Source: Actinomycetes bacterium (GTDB lineage Bacteria; Actinomycetota; Actinomycetes; S36-B12; UBA5976). From it: 40,114 nt of DNA. The stretch lies in assembly GCA_021814565.1 (NCBI GenBank), contig JAKAIC010000008.1, positions 1-40,114 of the forward strand, written 5' to 3'. The position numbers and the translations under genes were made by a program. Of the stretch, positions 24,969 to 32,543 are shown piece after piece; within the stretch, counting starts at the first letter, position 1; each line of letters begins with the position of its first letter. The notes beneath the pieces were generated by a model, which was not told the DNA's origin, did not search any database, and saw only the letters and a program-made list of their open reading frames with translations.

Positions 24969-25369
24969 TGGATATCGATTGGACGGCCCTGCACGGGGCT
25001 GCTGTGGCGATCATGCGGCAGGCCTACGCGCCCTACTCGCATTTCCCCGTGGGCGTCGCCGGACTGGTCGACGATGGCCGCATCGTGGTGGGCTGCAACG
25101 TGGAGAATGCCTCCTACGGACTGGGCCTGTGTGCCGAGTGCGGGCTGGTGTCCGCGCTTCACTCCAGCGGAGGGGGCCGGCTGCTCGCCGTCTACTGTGT
25201 CGACGCGCAGGGCTCTGCCCTCGCACCGTGCGGACGTTGCCGTCAGCTGTTGCTCGAGCACGGCGGCAAGGAGTTGCAGGTCATGGGAGCGCAGGGGCCG
25301 GTCACCATGGACGATCTGCTGCCCTGGGCCTTCGATGCCGATGAACTGCGGGCCGGGATGCACAAGTGA
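24968..25369 (+). CDS. cdd: Cytidine deaminase
   Basis: 133-residue zinc enzyme converting cytidine and deoxycytidine to the uridines. It has the short tetrameric form: FPVGVA (~24-29), NVENASYGLGLCAECG (~44-59) with the Cys-Ala-Glu catalytic triplet, and PCGRCRQLL (~86-94) giving the other two zinc cysteines. ATG 24968 overlaps the permease stop by one base and the end overlaps deoA (GTGA, 25366-25369). The position right after the importer genes indicates that imported cytidine is deaminated at once and passed to the phosphorylase. Confidence 0.96.
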   Translation: MDIDWTALHGAAVAIMRQAYAPYSHFPVGVAGLVDDGRIVVGCNVENASYGLGLCAECGLVSALHSSGGGRLLAVYCVDAQGSALAPCGRCRQLLLEHGGKELQVMGAQGPVTMDDLLPWAFDADELRAGMHK

Positions 25370-26652
25370 GTGTTGAGCCTTTCGCCGCGGTTGATGTGAT
25401 CGCGGCCAAGCGTGACCACCAGTTGCTGACGGACGCACAGATCGACTGGGTGGTCGATGCGTACACCCGGGGTGTGGTGGCTGATGAGCAGATGTCGGCA
25501 CTGGCCATGGCCATCCTGCTCAATGGCATGACGCGTGCGGAGATCGCGCGCTGGACGCAGGCCATGATCAACAGCGGCGAGCGCATGTCCTGGTCCCGCC
25601 TCTCGCGTCCCACCGCCGACAAGCACAGCACCGGAGGCGTGGGCGACAAGATCACGTTGCCGCTGGCACCGCTGGTTGCCGCCTGTGGAGTTGCGGTGCC
25701 GCAGTTGTCGGGCCGGGGCCTGGGCCACACCGGTGGCACGCTGGACAAGATGGAGGCCATCGCAGGTTGGCGAGCGGCACTGTCCAACGAGCAGATGTTC
25801 GCAGTGCTGGAGAGCACAGGCGCAGTCATCTGCGCGGCTGGCAGTGGCCTGGCGCCGGCCGACAAGAAGTTGTACGCCCTGCGCGACGTCACCGGCACTG
25901 TGCCAGCCATCCCGCTCATCGCCTCGTCCATCATGAGCAAGAAGATCGCTGAGGGCACGGGAGCTCTCGTCCTCGATGTGAAGACGGGGAACGGCGCCTT
26001 CATGAGCGAGCCGGACCGGGCCCGCGAGCTTGCGCGCACCATGGTGGACCTGGGCCAGGCCGCGGGGGTGCGGACGGTGGCGCTCGTCACCGCCATGGAC
26101 GTGCCGCTGGGCCGCACGGCCGGCAATGCCCTCGAAGTGCGTGAAGCGGTTGAGGTGCTGTCCGGCGGAGGCCCCGCGGACGTGGTCGAACTCACGGTGC
26201 TGCTGGCGGAGGAGATGCTGACCCTCGCCGGAACCCGCACCAAGCATCCGGCGGATGCCCTGCGCGATGGATCGGCGCTCGAGGTCTGGAAGCGCATGGT
26301 GCGCGCACAGGGTGGCGACCCCGATGCACCGCTGCCGGTCGCAGGGCATCAGCATCATGTGATCGCGGAGCGTTCCGGTGTGCTCACCCATCTGCATGCC
26401 ATGGGCATCGGCGTGGCCGCCTGGCGGCTGGGCGCCGGCCGTGCCCGTCAAGGCGAGCCGGTGCAGGCGGGCGCGGGTGTGGAGTGGTTCGTGCAGCCCG
26501 GCGACCTCGTCGTCGAAGGGCAAACGCTGATGACCCTGCACACGGACACGCCAGAGCGCATTCCCCTTGCCCTGCAAGCGCTTGACGGTGCTTACGGAAT
26601 CGGAACTGCCGCACATGCCCGCCTTCCCCTGATTGTCGATCGGATCTCCTGA
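25366..26652 (+). CDS. deoA: Thymidine / pyrimidine-nucleoside phosphorylase
   Basis: 428-residue enzyme that splits thymidine, deoxyuridine or uridine with phosphate to base and (deoxy)ribose-1-phosphate. Family signatures: KHSTGGVGDK (phosphate and base site, ~85-94), SGRGLGHTGGTLDKMEAI (~118-135), IASSIMSKKIAEG (~185-197) and DVKTGNGAFM (~204-213). Length is standard. GTG start at 25366 overlaps the cdd stop. Whether it is strictly thymidine phosphorylase or the broader pyrimidine enzyme (Pdp) cannot be settled here. The next gene's ATG overlaps its stop by one base. Confidence 0.94.
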   Translation: MSVEPFAAVDVIAAKRDHQLLTDAQIDWVVDAYTRGVVADEQMSALAMAILLNGMTRAEIARWTQAMINSGERMSWSRLSRPTADKHSTGGVGDKITLPLAPLVAACGVAVPQLSGRGLGHTGGTLDKMEAIAGWRAALSNEQMFAVLESTGAVICAAGSGLAPADKKLYALRDVTGTVPAIPLIASSIMSKKIAEGTGALVLDVKTGNGAFMSEPDRARELARTMVDLGQAAGVRTVALVTAMDVPLGRTAGNALEVREAVEVLSGGGPADVVELTVLLAEEMLTLAGTRTKHPADALRDGSALEVWKRMVRAQGGDPDAPLPVAGHQHHVIAERSGVLTHLHAMGIGVAAWRLGAGRARQGEPVQAGAGVEWFVQPGDLVVEGQTLMTLHTDTPERIPLALQALDGAYGIGTAAHARLPLIVDRIS

Positions 26653-27005
26653 TGCCCACACTGGTTCCCAACGTCGTCACCATTCCGGTACCCGGAGGCA
26701 AGCTGATCGAGGAGCACATCGGTGTGCCTTCGTCCGGCACCAGCGCCGTGTCCATCGCCCACATGCACGCGCCCGCGGGCTGGACGGAGCCCTTCCAGAC
26801 GCCGGAGTTCACCGAGTACACGGTGGTGCTGCAGGGCCTGGTAACGGTGGAGTGCGAGGGTGTGGTGCACGAGTGCCACGCCGGACAGGCCATCGTCACC
26901 CAGCCGGGGGAGCGCATTCGCTATGGCGTCGGTCCTCAGGGGGCCGAGTACTTCGCCATCTGCCTGCCTGCCTTCGCGCCCGACCTGGTGCATCGGGAGG
27001 ACTGA
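26652..27005 (+). CDS. Cupin-domain protein in the nucleoside operon
   Basis: 117-residue single-domain cupin with no signal or membrane segment. The two cupin motifs are present but altered: motif 1 area FQTPEFTEYTVVLQG (~48-62) lacks the His-x-His, and motif 2 area GQAIVTQPGERIRYGVGP (~79-96) has Arg where the second-motif His is usual. It resembles EutQ-like cupins more than metal-dependent oxygenases. It starts in the deoA stop (TGATG) and the add ATG follows its stop directly, so it is a full member of the operon. Function unknown; binding or isomerising a sugar phosphate or base released by the neighbours is only a guess. Confidence 0.8.
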   Translation: MPTLVPNVVTIPVPGGKLIEEHIGVPSSGTSAVSIAHMHAPAGWTEPFQTPEFTEYTVVLQGLVTVECEGVVHECHAGQAIVTQPGERIRYGVGPQGAEYFAICLPAFAPDLVHRED

Positions 27006-28094
27006 ATGACACTGGCGATCATCCCGACAGCGGAACAGGTGCGCCGTGCACCCAAAGCAGTGCTGCACGATCACCTGGACGGCGGCCTGCGGCCGCAGAC
27101 CATCCTGGAACTCGCCGATGGGATCGGTCACGCACTGCCGGCGCAGAATTCCGCCGCCCTGGCCACCTGGTTCCATCGAGGCGCGGCTTCCGGCTCGCTC
27201 GTGCAGTACCTCGAGACCTTCGAGCACACCGTTGGCGTCATGCAGACGGCAGCCGCACTGGAGCGGGTTGCCGCTGAGTGTGCCGTCGACCTGGCCAGTG
27301 ATGGCGTGGTCTACGCGGAGGTGCGGTTCGCTCCGGAACTGCATTGCGAGCGCGGGCTGCGCATGCCGGAGATCGTCGAGGCAGTGCTAGCGGGCTTCGA
27401 ACGCGGATCACGACAGGCGAGCGCCGCGGGGCATCCCATCCACATGGCCGCGCTGCTCACCGCCATGCGGACAGCGGACCGCGCGGAGGAGGTGGCGGCG
27501 CTCACCGTGCGCTATCGCGATGCGGGCGTGGTGGGCTTCGATATCGCCGGCGCGGAGAAGGGCTTTCCGCCCAGCACCCACAAGTCCGCTTTCGACTACC
27601 TGCGGCGCGAGAACGCGCATTTCACCATCCACGCGGGAGAGGCCTATGGCTTGCCGAGCATCTGGGAAGCCATCCAGTTGTGCGGTGCCGAGCGCCTGGG
27701 CCACGGCGTGCGGATCATTGACGACATCACCATGCGCAAGGACACGCCGGTGCTGGGTCGGCTGGCCTCCTATGTGCGCGATCGACGTATTCCGCTCGAA
27801 CTGTGCCCGACCTCGAACCTGCACACCGGCGCTGCGCCGTCCCTGCTCGAGCATCCCATCGGCCTGCTCAAGGATCTGCACTTCCGCGTCACCGTGAACA
27901 CCGACAACCGGCTGATGTCCGACATCTCCATGAGCAGTGAAATGCAAGGCCTGGTGGACACCTTCAAGTGGACGCTCGCCGATCTGCAGTGGGTGACCGT
28001 CAATGCCATGAAGAGCGCATTCACGCCCTTCGAGGAGCGGCTGCGCATCATCAACCAGGTCGTGAAGCCGGGCTATACAGCGCTGGTCTCCTGA
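27006..28094 (+). CDS. add: Adenosine deaminase
   Basis: 362-residue zinc enzyme turning adenosine and deoxyadenosine into inosines. Zinc and catalytic motifs in order: [14 protein letters not shown] (~17-30), [10 protein letters not shown] (His and catalytic Glu, ~206-215), ERLGHGVRI (~228-236) and [11 protein letters not shown] (~296-306), the last being the actinobacterial variant of the usual NTDDP. Length is standard. The ATG follows the cupin stop with no gap. It closes the nucleoside operon and is convergent with the GNAT gene, 17 nt between stops. No purine nucleoside phosphorylase is in this cluster, so inosine must be handled elsewhere. Confidence 0.95.
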   Translation: MTLAIIPTAEQVRRAPKAVLHDHLDGGLRPQTILELADGIGHALPAQNSAALATWFHRGAASGSLVQYLETFEHTVGVMQTAAALERVAAECAVDLASDGVVYAEVRFAPELHCERGLRMPEIVEAVLAGFERGSRQASAAGHPIHMAALLTAMRTADRAEEVAALTVRYRDAGVVGFDIAGAEKGFPPSTHKSAFDYLRRENAHFTIHAGEAYGLPSIWEAIQLCGAERLGHGVRIIDDITMRKDTPVLGRLASYVRDRRIPLELCPTSNLHTGAAPSLLEHPIGLLKDLHFRVTVNTDNRLMSDISMSSEMQGLVDTFKWTLADLQWVTVNAMKSAFTPFEERLRIINQVVKPGYTALVS

Positions 28095-28111
28095 GGCGAC
28101 TCACTGCTGAT

Positions 28112-28627
28112 TCAGAGCGCGAAGAAGTAGCGCAGCACGATTTCATCGCCGTCGCCGAAGGTGTCGTGGTAGGTGCCGCCAGCGTTTTCGATGACCCTCC
28201 GTGAGGCTGCGTTGGACTGGTTGCAGGTGACCAGCAGGTCCTGATAGCCCTGTTCCCGGGCGAACTGCACCATGGCCCGGAGCATGGCCGTGGCCACGCC
28301 CTGCCGACGCCTGGAGGGCCGCACGTCGTAGCCGATGTCACCATGCGTGGCGTAGTGCTCGAAGTTGTCGCGGAAACCGGGGAAGCGCAAGGAGATGCGC
28401 CCCAGATAGTGCTCGCCCTCCACCCACCAGCGATACCACTGTGAGGGTTCGGTGGCGTCCAGCCCCCAGATGCCCCGTGCTGCGTTGCCGATGGCGATGG
28501 CCAGATCCTCGTCCGAGCCATCGAAGGGCGGGTCCCAGGGCACGACCTCTCCCAGCTCCGCTGCCTCGCGCAGGGCTTCCCGGTATTCGGGCAGCCAGCG
28601 AGCGGAGGGAATGACGAGTTCAGGCAT
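28112..28627 (-). CDS. GNAT family N-acetyltransferase
   Basis: 171-residue acetyltransferase that would move an acetyl group from acetyl-CoA to an unknown amine. The acetyl-CoA binding motif is GYDVRPSRRRQGVATAMLRAMV (split ~98-119) matching Q/R-x-x-G-x-G/A with the second Gly as Ala, followed by LLVTCNQSNAASRRVIENAGG (~131-151), typical of the C-terminal part of GNATs. Start ATG 28627 is fixed by TACGCT six nucleotides upstream; there is no Shine-Dalgarno. It is divergent from the mra operon and convergent with add. Confidence 0.88.
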   Translation of the reverse strand: MPELVIPSARWLPEYREALREAAELGEVVPWDPPFDGSDEDLAIAIGNAARGIWGLDATEPSQWYRWWVEGEHYLGRISLRFPGFRDNFEHYATHGDIGYDVRPSRRRQGVATAMLRAMVQFAREQGYQDLLVTCNQSNAASRRVIENAGGTYHDTFGDGDEIVLRYFFAL

Positions 28628-28633
28628 GCCTCG

Positions 28634-28639
28634 AGCGTA
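28634..28639 (-). promoter_or_regulatory. Leaderless-type -10 box (TACGCT) for the GNAT gene
   Basis: TACGCT on the minus strand ends six nucleotides before the ATG at 28627. Confidence 0.5.
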
Positions 28640-28727
28640 GGCGTCCGCCACGCCCGCGCCCACCGCCGGACGGCCCCTCCACTGCCGCCGTCCCGCATCG
28701 AAGCCCAAGCCGCCTCCGTGCGGTGCC

Positions 28728-28763
28728 GGGGGGAGAAGCAGGGAGGAAGGGGCAGAAAAAGGG
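28728..28763 (+). other. G-rich purine tract, possible G-quadruplex
   Basis: Four G-runs (28728-28733, 28741-28743, 28749-28752, 28761-28763) with spacers of 7, 5 and 8 nt lie on the plus strand just upstream of, and touching, the mra promoter. Nearly all bases from 28728 to 28770 are purines. Folding is inference. Confidence 0.35.
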
Positions 28764-28801
28764 AGTGAAATGGTTGATTGTGGAGTGAAATGGAGTAACG
28801 T
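28761..28801 (+). promoter_or_regulatory. mra operon promoter with MraZ-box repeats
   Basis: Four units at exact 10-bp spacing (28761 GGGAGT, 28771 TGGTTG, 28781 TGGAGT, 28791 TGGAGT) fit the direct-repeat layout bound by MraZ in other bacteria. They overlap a promoter: -35 TTGATT (28774-28779), 16-nt spacer, -10 TAACGT (28796-28801). This predicts autorepression of the operon by its first product. Confidence 0.6.
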
Positions 28802-28842
28802 CCGCGGCAACAGGCAAGCCCATGGATTGGAAGGGAGGCGGG

Positions 28843-29271
28843 ATGTTTCTCGGAACTCACACCCCCCGCCTGGACGACAAGGGGCGCCTGATCCTCCCCG
28901 CCAAGTTCCGCGAGGGACTGGCACGCGGTGTCGTCATCACCAAGGGCCAGGAGGCCTGCCTGGTGGTGTGGCCCAACGAGGTGTTCGAGGAGTACGCGAC
29001 GCGCCTGCGGGCGGCCGCGCAAACCTCGCAGAGCGTGCGTGCCTATACCCGTGTCTTTTTCAGCAGCGCCTTCGATGAGGTCCCCGATAAGCAGGGCCGC
29101 ATCAGCCTGCCCACACAACTCCGTGAATTCGCCGGACTCGACCGCGACTGCGTCGTGGTCGGTGCCGACACCCGCGTCGAGATCTGGGACGCGACCGCCT
29201 GGGCGACATACCTGGCGGCGCAGGAACCGGGATTCGTCGGGCTCGACAGCGAGGTCATCCCGCCGATGTGA
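28843..29271 (+). CDS. mraZ: Transcriptional regulator MraZ
   Basis: 142-residue DNA-binding protein that controls the division and cell-wall cluster it heads. Two SpoVT/AbrB-like domains are visible: the first with [23 protein letters not shown] (in two parts, residues 1-23), the second with [24 protein letters not shown] (~75-98); each carries the D-x-x-G-R-(I/L)-x-(L/I)-P signature. I choose the ATG at 28843, which has GGGAGG upstream and gives the family N-terminus; the ATG at 28822 would add seven residues and swallow the ribosome binding site. Likely represses via the repeats at 28761-28796. Confidence 0.95.
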   Translation: MFLGTHTPRLDDKGRLILPAKFREGLARGVVITKGQEACLVVWPNEVFEEYATRLRAAAQTSQSVRAYTRVFFSSAFDEVPDKQGRISLPTQLREFAGLDRDCVVVGADTRVEIWDATAWATYLAAQEPGFVGLDSEVIPPM

Positions 29272-29336
29272 CCGTCCGCTGCGGCCCGTCGTCGGCCCCA
29301 CTTCCCCGGGGGCCGAACACGGACCGCAGCGGACGG
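29272..29336 (+). terminator. Large hairpin between mraZ and rsmH
   Basis: Starts on the base after the mraZ stop. Outer perfect 13-bp stem (29272-29284 with 29324-29336) and an inner 7-bp stem (CGGCCCC 29293-29299 with GGGGCCG 29309-29315) separated by internal loops. No T-run, and the operon continues, so attenuation or mRNA processing is more likely than full termination. Confidence 0.6.
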
Positions 29337-29371
29337 CCCGGGATTACCGCCTCAGGGAAGGGGAGGACCGC

Positions 29372-30310
29372 GTGAAGCACACACCAGTGCTGCTCGAACG
29401 TTGCCTTGCCCTGCTCGCTCCCGCCGTCTCACGGCCACAGGCGGTGGCCGTCGACGCCACCCTAGGACTGGGCGGTCACTCCGAGGCCCTGCTGCAGGGC
29501 TTCCCCCATCTCACCGTCATCGGGATCGATCGCGATCCCCAGGCTCTGGCCCTCTCCGCGGATCGTCTGCTCGGCTTCGCCGATCGCATTCATCTGGTCC
29601 ATGCCGTTTACGATGAAATCCCGGAGCTGGCGGCGCGACTGGGATTCCCCTCGGTCGACGGCGTGCTCTTCGATCTCGGCGTCTCCTCCATGCAACTCGA
29701 TGAGGCGCAGCGGGGTTTCGCCTACGCCCATGACGCACCGCTGGACATGCGCATGGATCCCACCGCTGGCGTCACCGCTGCCGATGTGCTGAACACCTAT
29801 GACACCCGCGAGCTCACGCGCATCCTGCGCATCTACGGCGAGGAACGCTTCGCCTCGGGCATCGCCCGCCGCATCGTGGCTGAGCGGGCACGAGAGCCTT
29901 TCAGCAACAGCGGCCGCTTGGTCGAACTCATCCGTGATGTCATCCCGGCACCGGCACGGCGCACCGGTGGCAATCCCGCCAAGCGCACCTTCCAGGCCCT
30001 GCGCATCGAGGTGAACGCGGAATTGGCCGTACTGGAGCGGGCCATTCCCGCAGCCCTCGACGCCCTGAAGGTGGGGGGTCGGGTTGCCGTTTTGGCCTAC
30101 CAGTCACTCGAGGACCGCATCGTCAAGCAGGCCTTCGCCGAACGCACCCGCATCAGCGCTCCCGCGGATATGCCGGTCATCCCGCGCGATGCCATGCCCA
30201 AGTTCACCCTCATCACGCGCGGCTCCGAAGTCCCCACAGCGGAGGAGATGGCCGCCAACCCACGGGCCGCCTCGGCGCGCCTGCGCTGTATTGAACGGAC
30301 CGCCGCATGA
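29372..30310 (+). CDS. rsmH: 16S rRNA (cytosine(1402)-N4)-methyltransferase
   Basis: 312-residue SAM-dependent enzyme methylating C1402 in the ribosomal decoding centre (formerly MraW). Features: [10 protein letters not shown] at the start, SAM-binding [15 protein letters not shown] (~26-40) and GIDRDPQAL (~49-57), [20 protein letters not shown] (~96-115), [11 protein letters not shown] and [12 protein letters not shown] (~208-219). Start GTG 29372 sits five nucleotides after GGGAGG (29361-29366). The open frame upstream crosses mraZ in another frame and is not coding. Its ATGA end overlaps the FtsL-like gene. Confidence 0.96.
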   Translation: MKHTPVLLERCLALLAPAVSRPQAVAVDATLGLGGHSEALLQGFPHLTVIGIDRDPQALALSADRLLGFADRIHLVHAVYDEIPELAARLGFPSVDGVLFDLGVSSMQLDEAQRGFAYAHDAPLDMRMDPTAGVTAADVLNTYDTRELTRILRIYGEERFASGIARRIVAERAREPFSNSGRLVELIRDVIPAPARRTGGNPAKRTFQALRIEVNAELAVLERAIPAALDALKVGGRVAVLAYQSLEDRIVKQAFAERTRISAPADMPVIPRDAMPKFTLITRGSEVPTAEEMAANPRAASARLRCIERTAA

Positions 30311-30828
30311 GCGCCCTGGCTGTCACCGAGATTCCCCGCCGATTCCCAGCGCCCCGGGTGATCGTCGGAACCACACCGCGGCTCACCAACGGTGCCTTCG
30401 CGCTGGTCATCGGTGCCGTCGGCGTCTGCGGGCTGATGCTGTCACTGCTCATCAATGTCGCCACCACGCAGGGTGCCTTCCAGGAAGCCTCGCTGACTCG
30501 CGACGTGCATGGCATCGAGGCCGCACAGCAGGCCGCTCAGCAGGCGCTGGCCATGCTGGCCTCGCCCGGAAACCTGGAGGCGCGAGCCCGCGCCATGGGC
30601 ATGGTGCCGGCTGCCTCCCCGGTGTTCCTGCGGCTCGCGGATGGCAAGGTCCTGGGCAAGCCGGAGGCCGCGCAGGCGCAGCCCGAGCCCAGTTCGGTGG
30701 CCCTGCTCATGCCCACGACGCAGGCCCTGGGGCCGGAGCTGCAGATGGCACCAGCCGCCGTCAAGGCCCGCGTGATCCCCCCCACCAGTGACGCCGCCGT
30801 CGAACTCCCGGCACAGCAGGCGCCGTGA
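30307..30828 (+). CDS. ftsL: FtsL-like division protein
   Basis: 173-residue single-pass membrane protein. A ~30-residue cytoplasmic N-terminus, one transmembrane segment ([20 protein letters not shown], ~30-49), a helical stretch of coiled-coil character (~50-85, with [11 protein letters not shown]), then [23 protein letters not shown] resembling the FtsL/DivIC end. The last ~55 residues are a Pro/Ala-rich tail not typical of E. coli FtsL. Sequence identity in this family is low, so the name relies mainly on position between rsmH and ftsI and on topology. Overlaps both neighbours (ATGA at 30307, GTGA at 30825). Confidence 0.8.
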   Translation: MSALAVTEIPRRFPAPRVIVGTTPRLTNGAFALVIGAVGVCGLMLSLLINVATTQGAFQEASLTRDVHGIEAAQQAAQQALAMLASPGNLEARARAMGMVPAASPVFLRLADGKVLGKPEAAQAQPEPSSVALLMPTTQALGPELQMAPAAVKARVIPPTSDAAVELPAQQAP

Positions 30829-32540
30829 GCCGGCTGCAAGCCCGACGACTGCGCCAACTTCGGGCCGTCGCCGTGATCGTCTTCTGCGGCTTCTTCGCCA
30901 AGCTCTTCCTGATGCAGGTGGTTCAGGGGTCCGAGGTGGCGGCGCAGGTCATCAAGGCCAGCACGGTCACCAGCGTCCTTGCAGCACCTCGCGGTGAGAT
31001 CCAGGACGTCAACGGCCTGCCCCTGGCGGTGACTTCCGATTCCTACAACATCACCGCGGACCAGACGCTCATCAAGAATCCCCAGGCCACAGCACAGGTT
31101 CTTGCTCCCGTGCTGGGTGCGGACATCACCGCGCTCGCCCAGCACCTGACGGGCACGCGCCGTTTCACCTACATCGCCAAGGACGTGTCCCCCCAGGACC
31201 TCAAGCGGGTCGAGGCGCTCAACCTGGCCGGCATCTTCTCCGAGCCCTCCACCCGTCGTGTCTATCCGCAGGGCGAATTGGCGGCCAATGTCATCGGCTT
31301 CGTGAACGCACAGGGCAGCGGTGCGGGAGGCATCGAGAGCACCTTCAACAGCGAACTCGCCGGCAAGCCGGGCAGTGTCGAATACGTGCAGGCCGGTGGA
31401 CAGCGATTGATCCCCACGGGCGACCAGACCATCGTGGATCCGGTGCCGGGAACAACCATCCGCCTCACCATCGACCGCGACGTGCAATGGGTCGCACAGC
31501 GGGCCATCGCCGATCGGGTGGCGTACGCCAAAGCGGCGTCGGGCACGGTCATCGTTCTCGACACCACAAACGGGCACATCGTGGCCATGGCCACAGCACC
31601 CACTTTCAACCCCAACTTCATCCGCAATGCCGATGTGGCGAACCTCGGCAATCGGGCCGTGAGTGACGCCTACGAACCGGGCTCCACGGCCAAGGTGATG
31701 ACCATGTCCGCCCTCATCGAGGAGGGGCTGGCCAAGCCGACCGACCGCTTCACGGTTCCTGGCGCACTGCGCTGGAAGCACATCCAGACCTTCCATGACG
31801 ATTTTCCGCACGGCGTCGAGAAGCTCACGCTAACCGGCATCCTTGCCATCTCCAGCAACATCGGGACCATCAAGGCGGCCATGCGCATGCCGGAGTCCAC
31901 CTACTTCAGCTACCTCCAGCGCTTCGGCATCGGGACGAGCACCGGCTCGGGACTGGCGGGCGAGGGCTCCGGCATCCTGCCGCCGATGTCCGCCTGGTCC
32001 GGGACCACCTACCCGACGATGGTGTTCGGGCAGGGCCTGTCCGTCACCGCACTGCAGGTCTCATCGGTTTTCGCGACGATCGCCAACGACGGTGTGCGCA
32101 TCGCGCCCACCATCGTCGCCGGCACGGTGGATCCGCTGGGCAGGTTCACACCTTCGGCTCCCGGCAAGTCGGTGCGCGTCCTCTCCGCGACCACGGCGCA
32201 GACGGTGCGCGCCATGATGGAGACGGTGGTGAGCAACGAGGGAACGGCACCGGGTGCCGCCATTCCCGGCTACAGCGTGGCCGGCAAGACGGGCACCGCC
32301 CAGCGCTATGACAGCACCTGCAATTGCTACCGTGGGTACGTGTCGTCGTTCATTGGTATCGCCCCGGCGGACCACCCGCGTTTTGTGGTGGCGGTGGCCC
32401 TGACCGACCCGCACAACGGCCATTTCGGCAGCGTGCTGGGCGGCCCCGTCTTCAAGGAAGTCATGACCTACGTGCTGCAGAAGGCGCGCATCGCCCCCAG
32501 CGGCAGCGTCGCGCCCAAGCTGCCGACGACCTGGAAGTGA
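30825..32540 (+). CDS. ftsI: Septal peptidoglycan transpeptidase (class B PBP)
   Basis: 571-residue penicillin-binding protein that cross-links septal peptidoglycan together with FtsW. One N-terminal transmembrane segment (~12-30), PBP dimerisation domain with APRGEIQDVNGLPLA (~54-68), then the transpeptidase domain: S-T-A-K (Ser ~287, in YEPGSTAKV), S-S-N (~342) and K-T-G-T (~487) are all intact. A short Cys pair (STCNCYRG, ~497) follows KTG, as in other actinobacterial homologues. No PASTA repeats. GTG start overlaps the ftsL stop; murE begins 3 nt after its stop. Confidence 0.96.
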   Translation: MSRLQARRLRQLRAVAVIVFCGFFAKLFLMQVVQGSEVAAQVIKASTVTSVLAAPRGEIQDVNGLPLAVTSDSYNITADQTLIKNPQATAQVLAPVLGADITALAQHLTGTRRFTYIAKDVSPQDLKRVEALNLAGIFSEPSTRRVYPQGELAANVIGFVNAQGSGAGGIESTFNSELAGKPGSVEYVQAGGQRLIPTGDQTIVDPVPGTTIRLTIDRDVQWVAQRAIADRVAYAKAASGTVIVLDTTNGHIVAMATAPTFNPNFIRNADVANLGNRAVSDAYEPGSTAKVMTMSALIEEGLAKPTDRFTVPGALRWKHIQTFHDDFPHGVEKLTLTGILAISSNIGTIKAAMRMPESTYFSYLQRFGIGTSTGSGLAGEGSGILPPMSAWSGTTYPTMVFGQGLSVTALQVSSVFATIANDGVRIAPTIVAGTVDPLGRFTPSAPGKSVRVLSATTAQTVRAMMETVVSNEGTAPGAAIPGYSVAGKTGTAQRYDSTCNCYRGYVSSFIGIAPADHPRFVVAVALTDPHNGHFGSVLGGPVFKEVMTYVLQKARIAPSGSVAPKLPTTWK

Positions 32541-32543
32541 CGG

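Noticed and set aside
28822-28842. Longer N-terminus for mraZ starting at the ATG at 28822
   Set aside because: It would place the GGGAGG ribosome binding site inside the coding region, and MraZ proteins begin at the MFLGTH-type residue.
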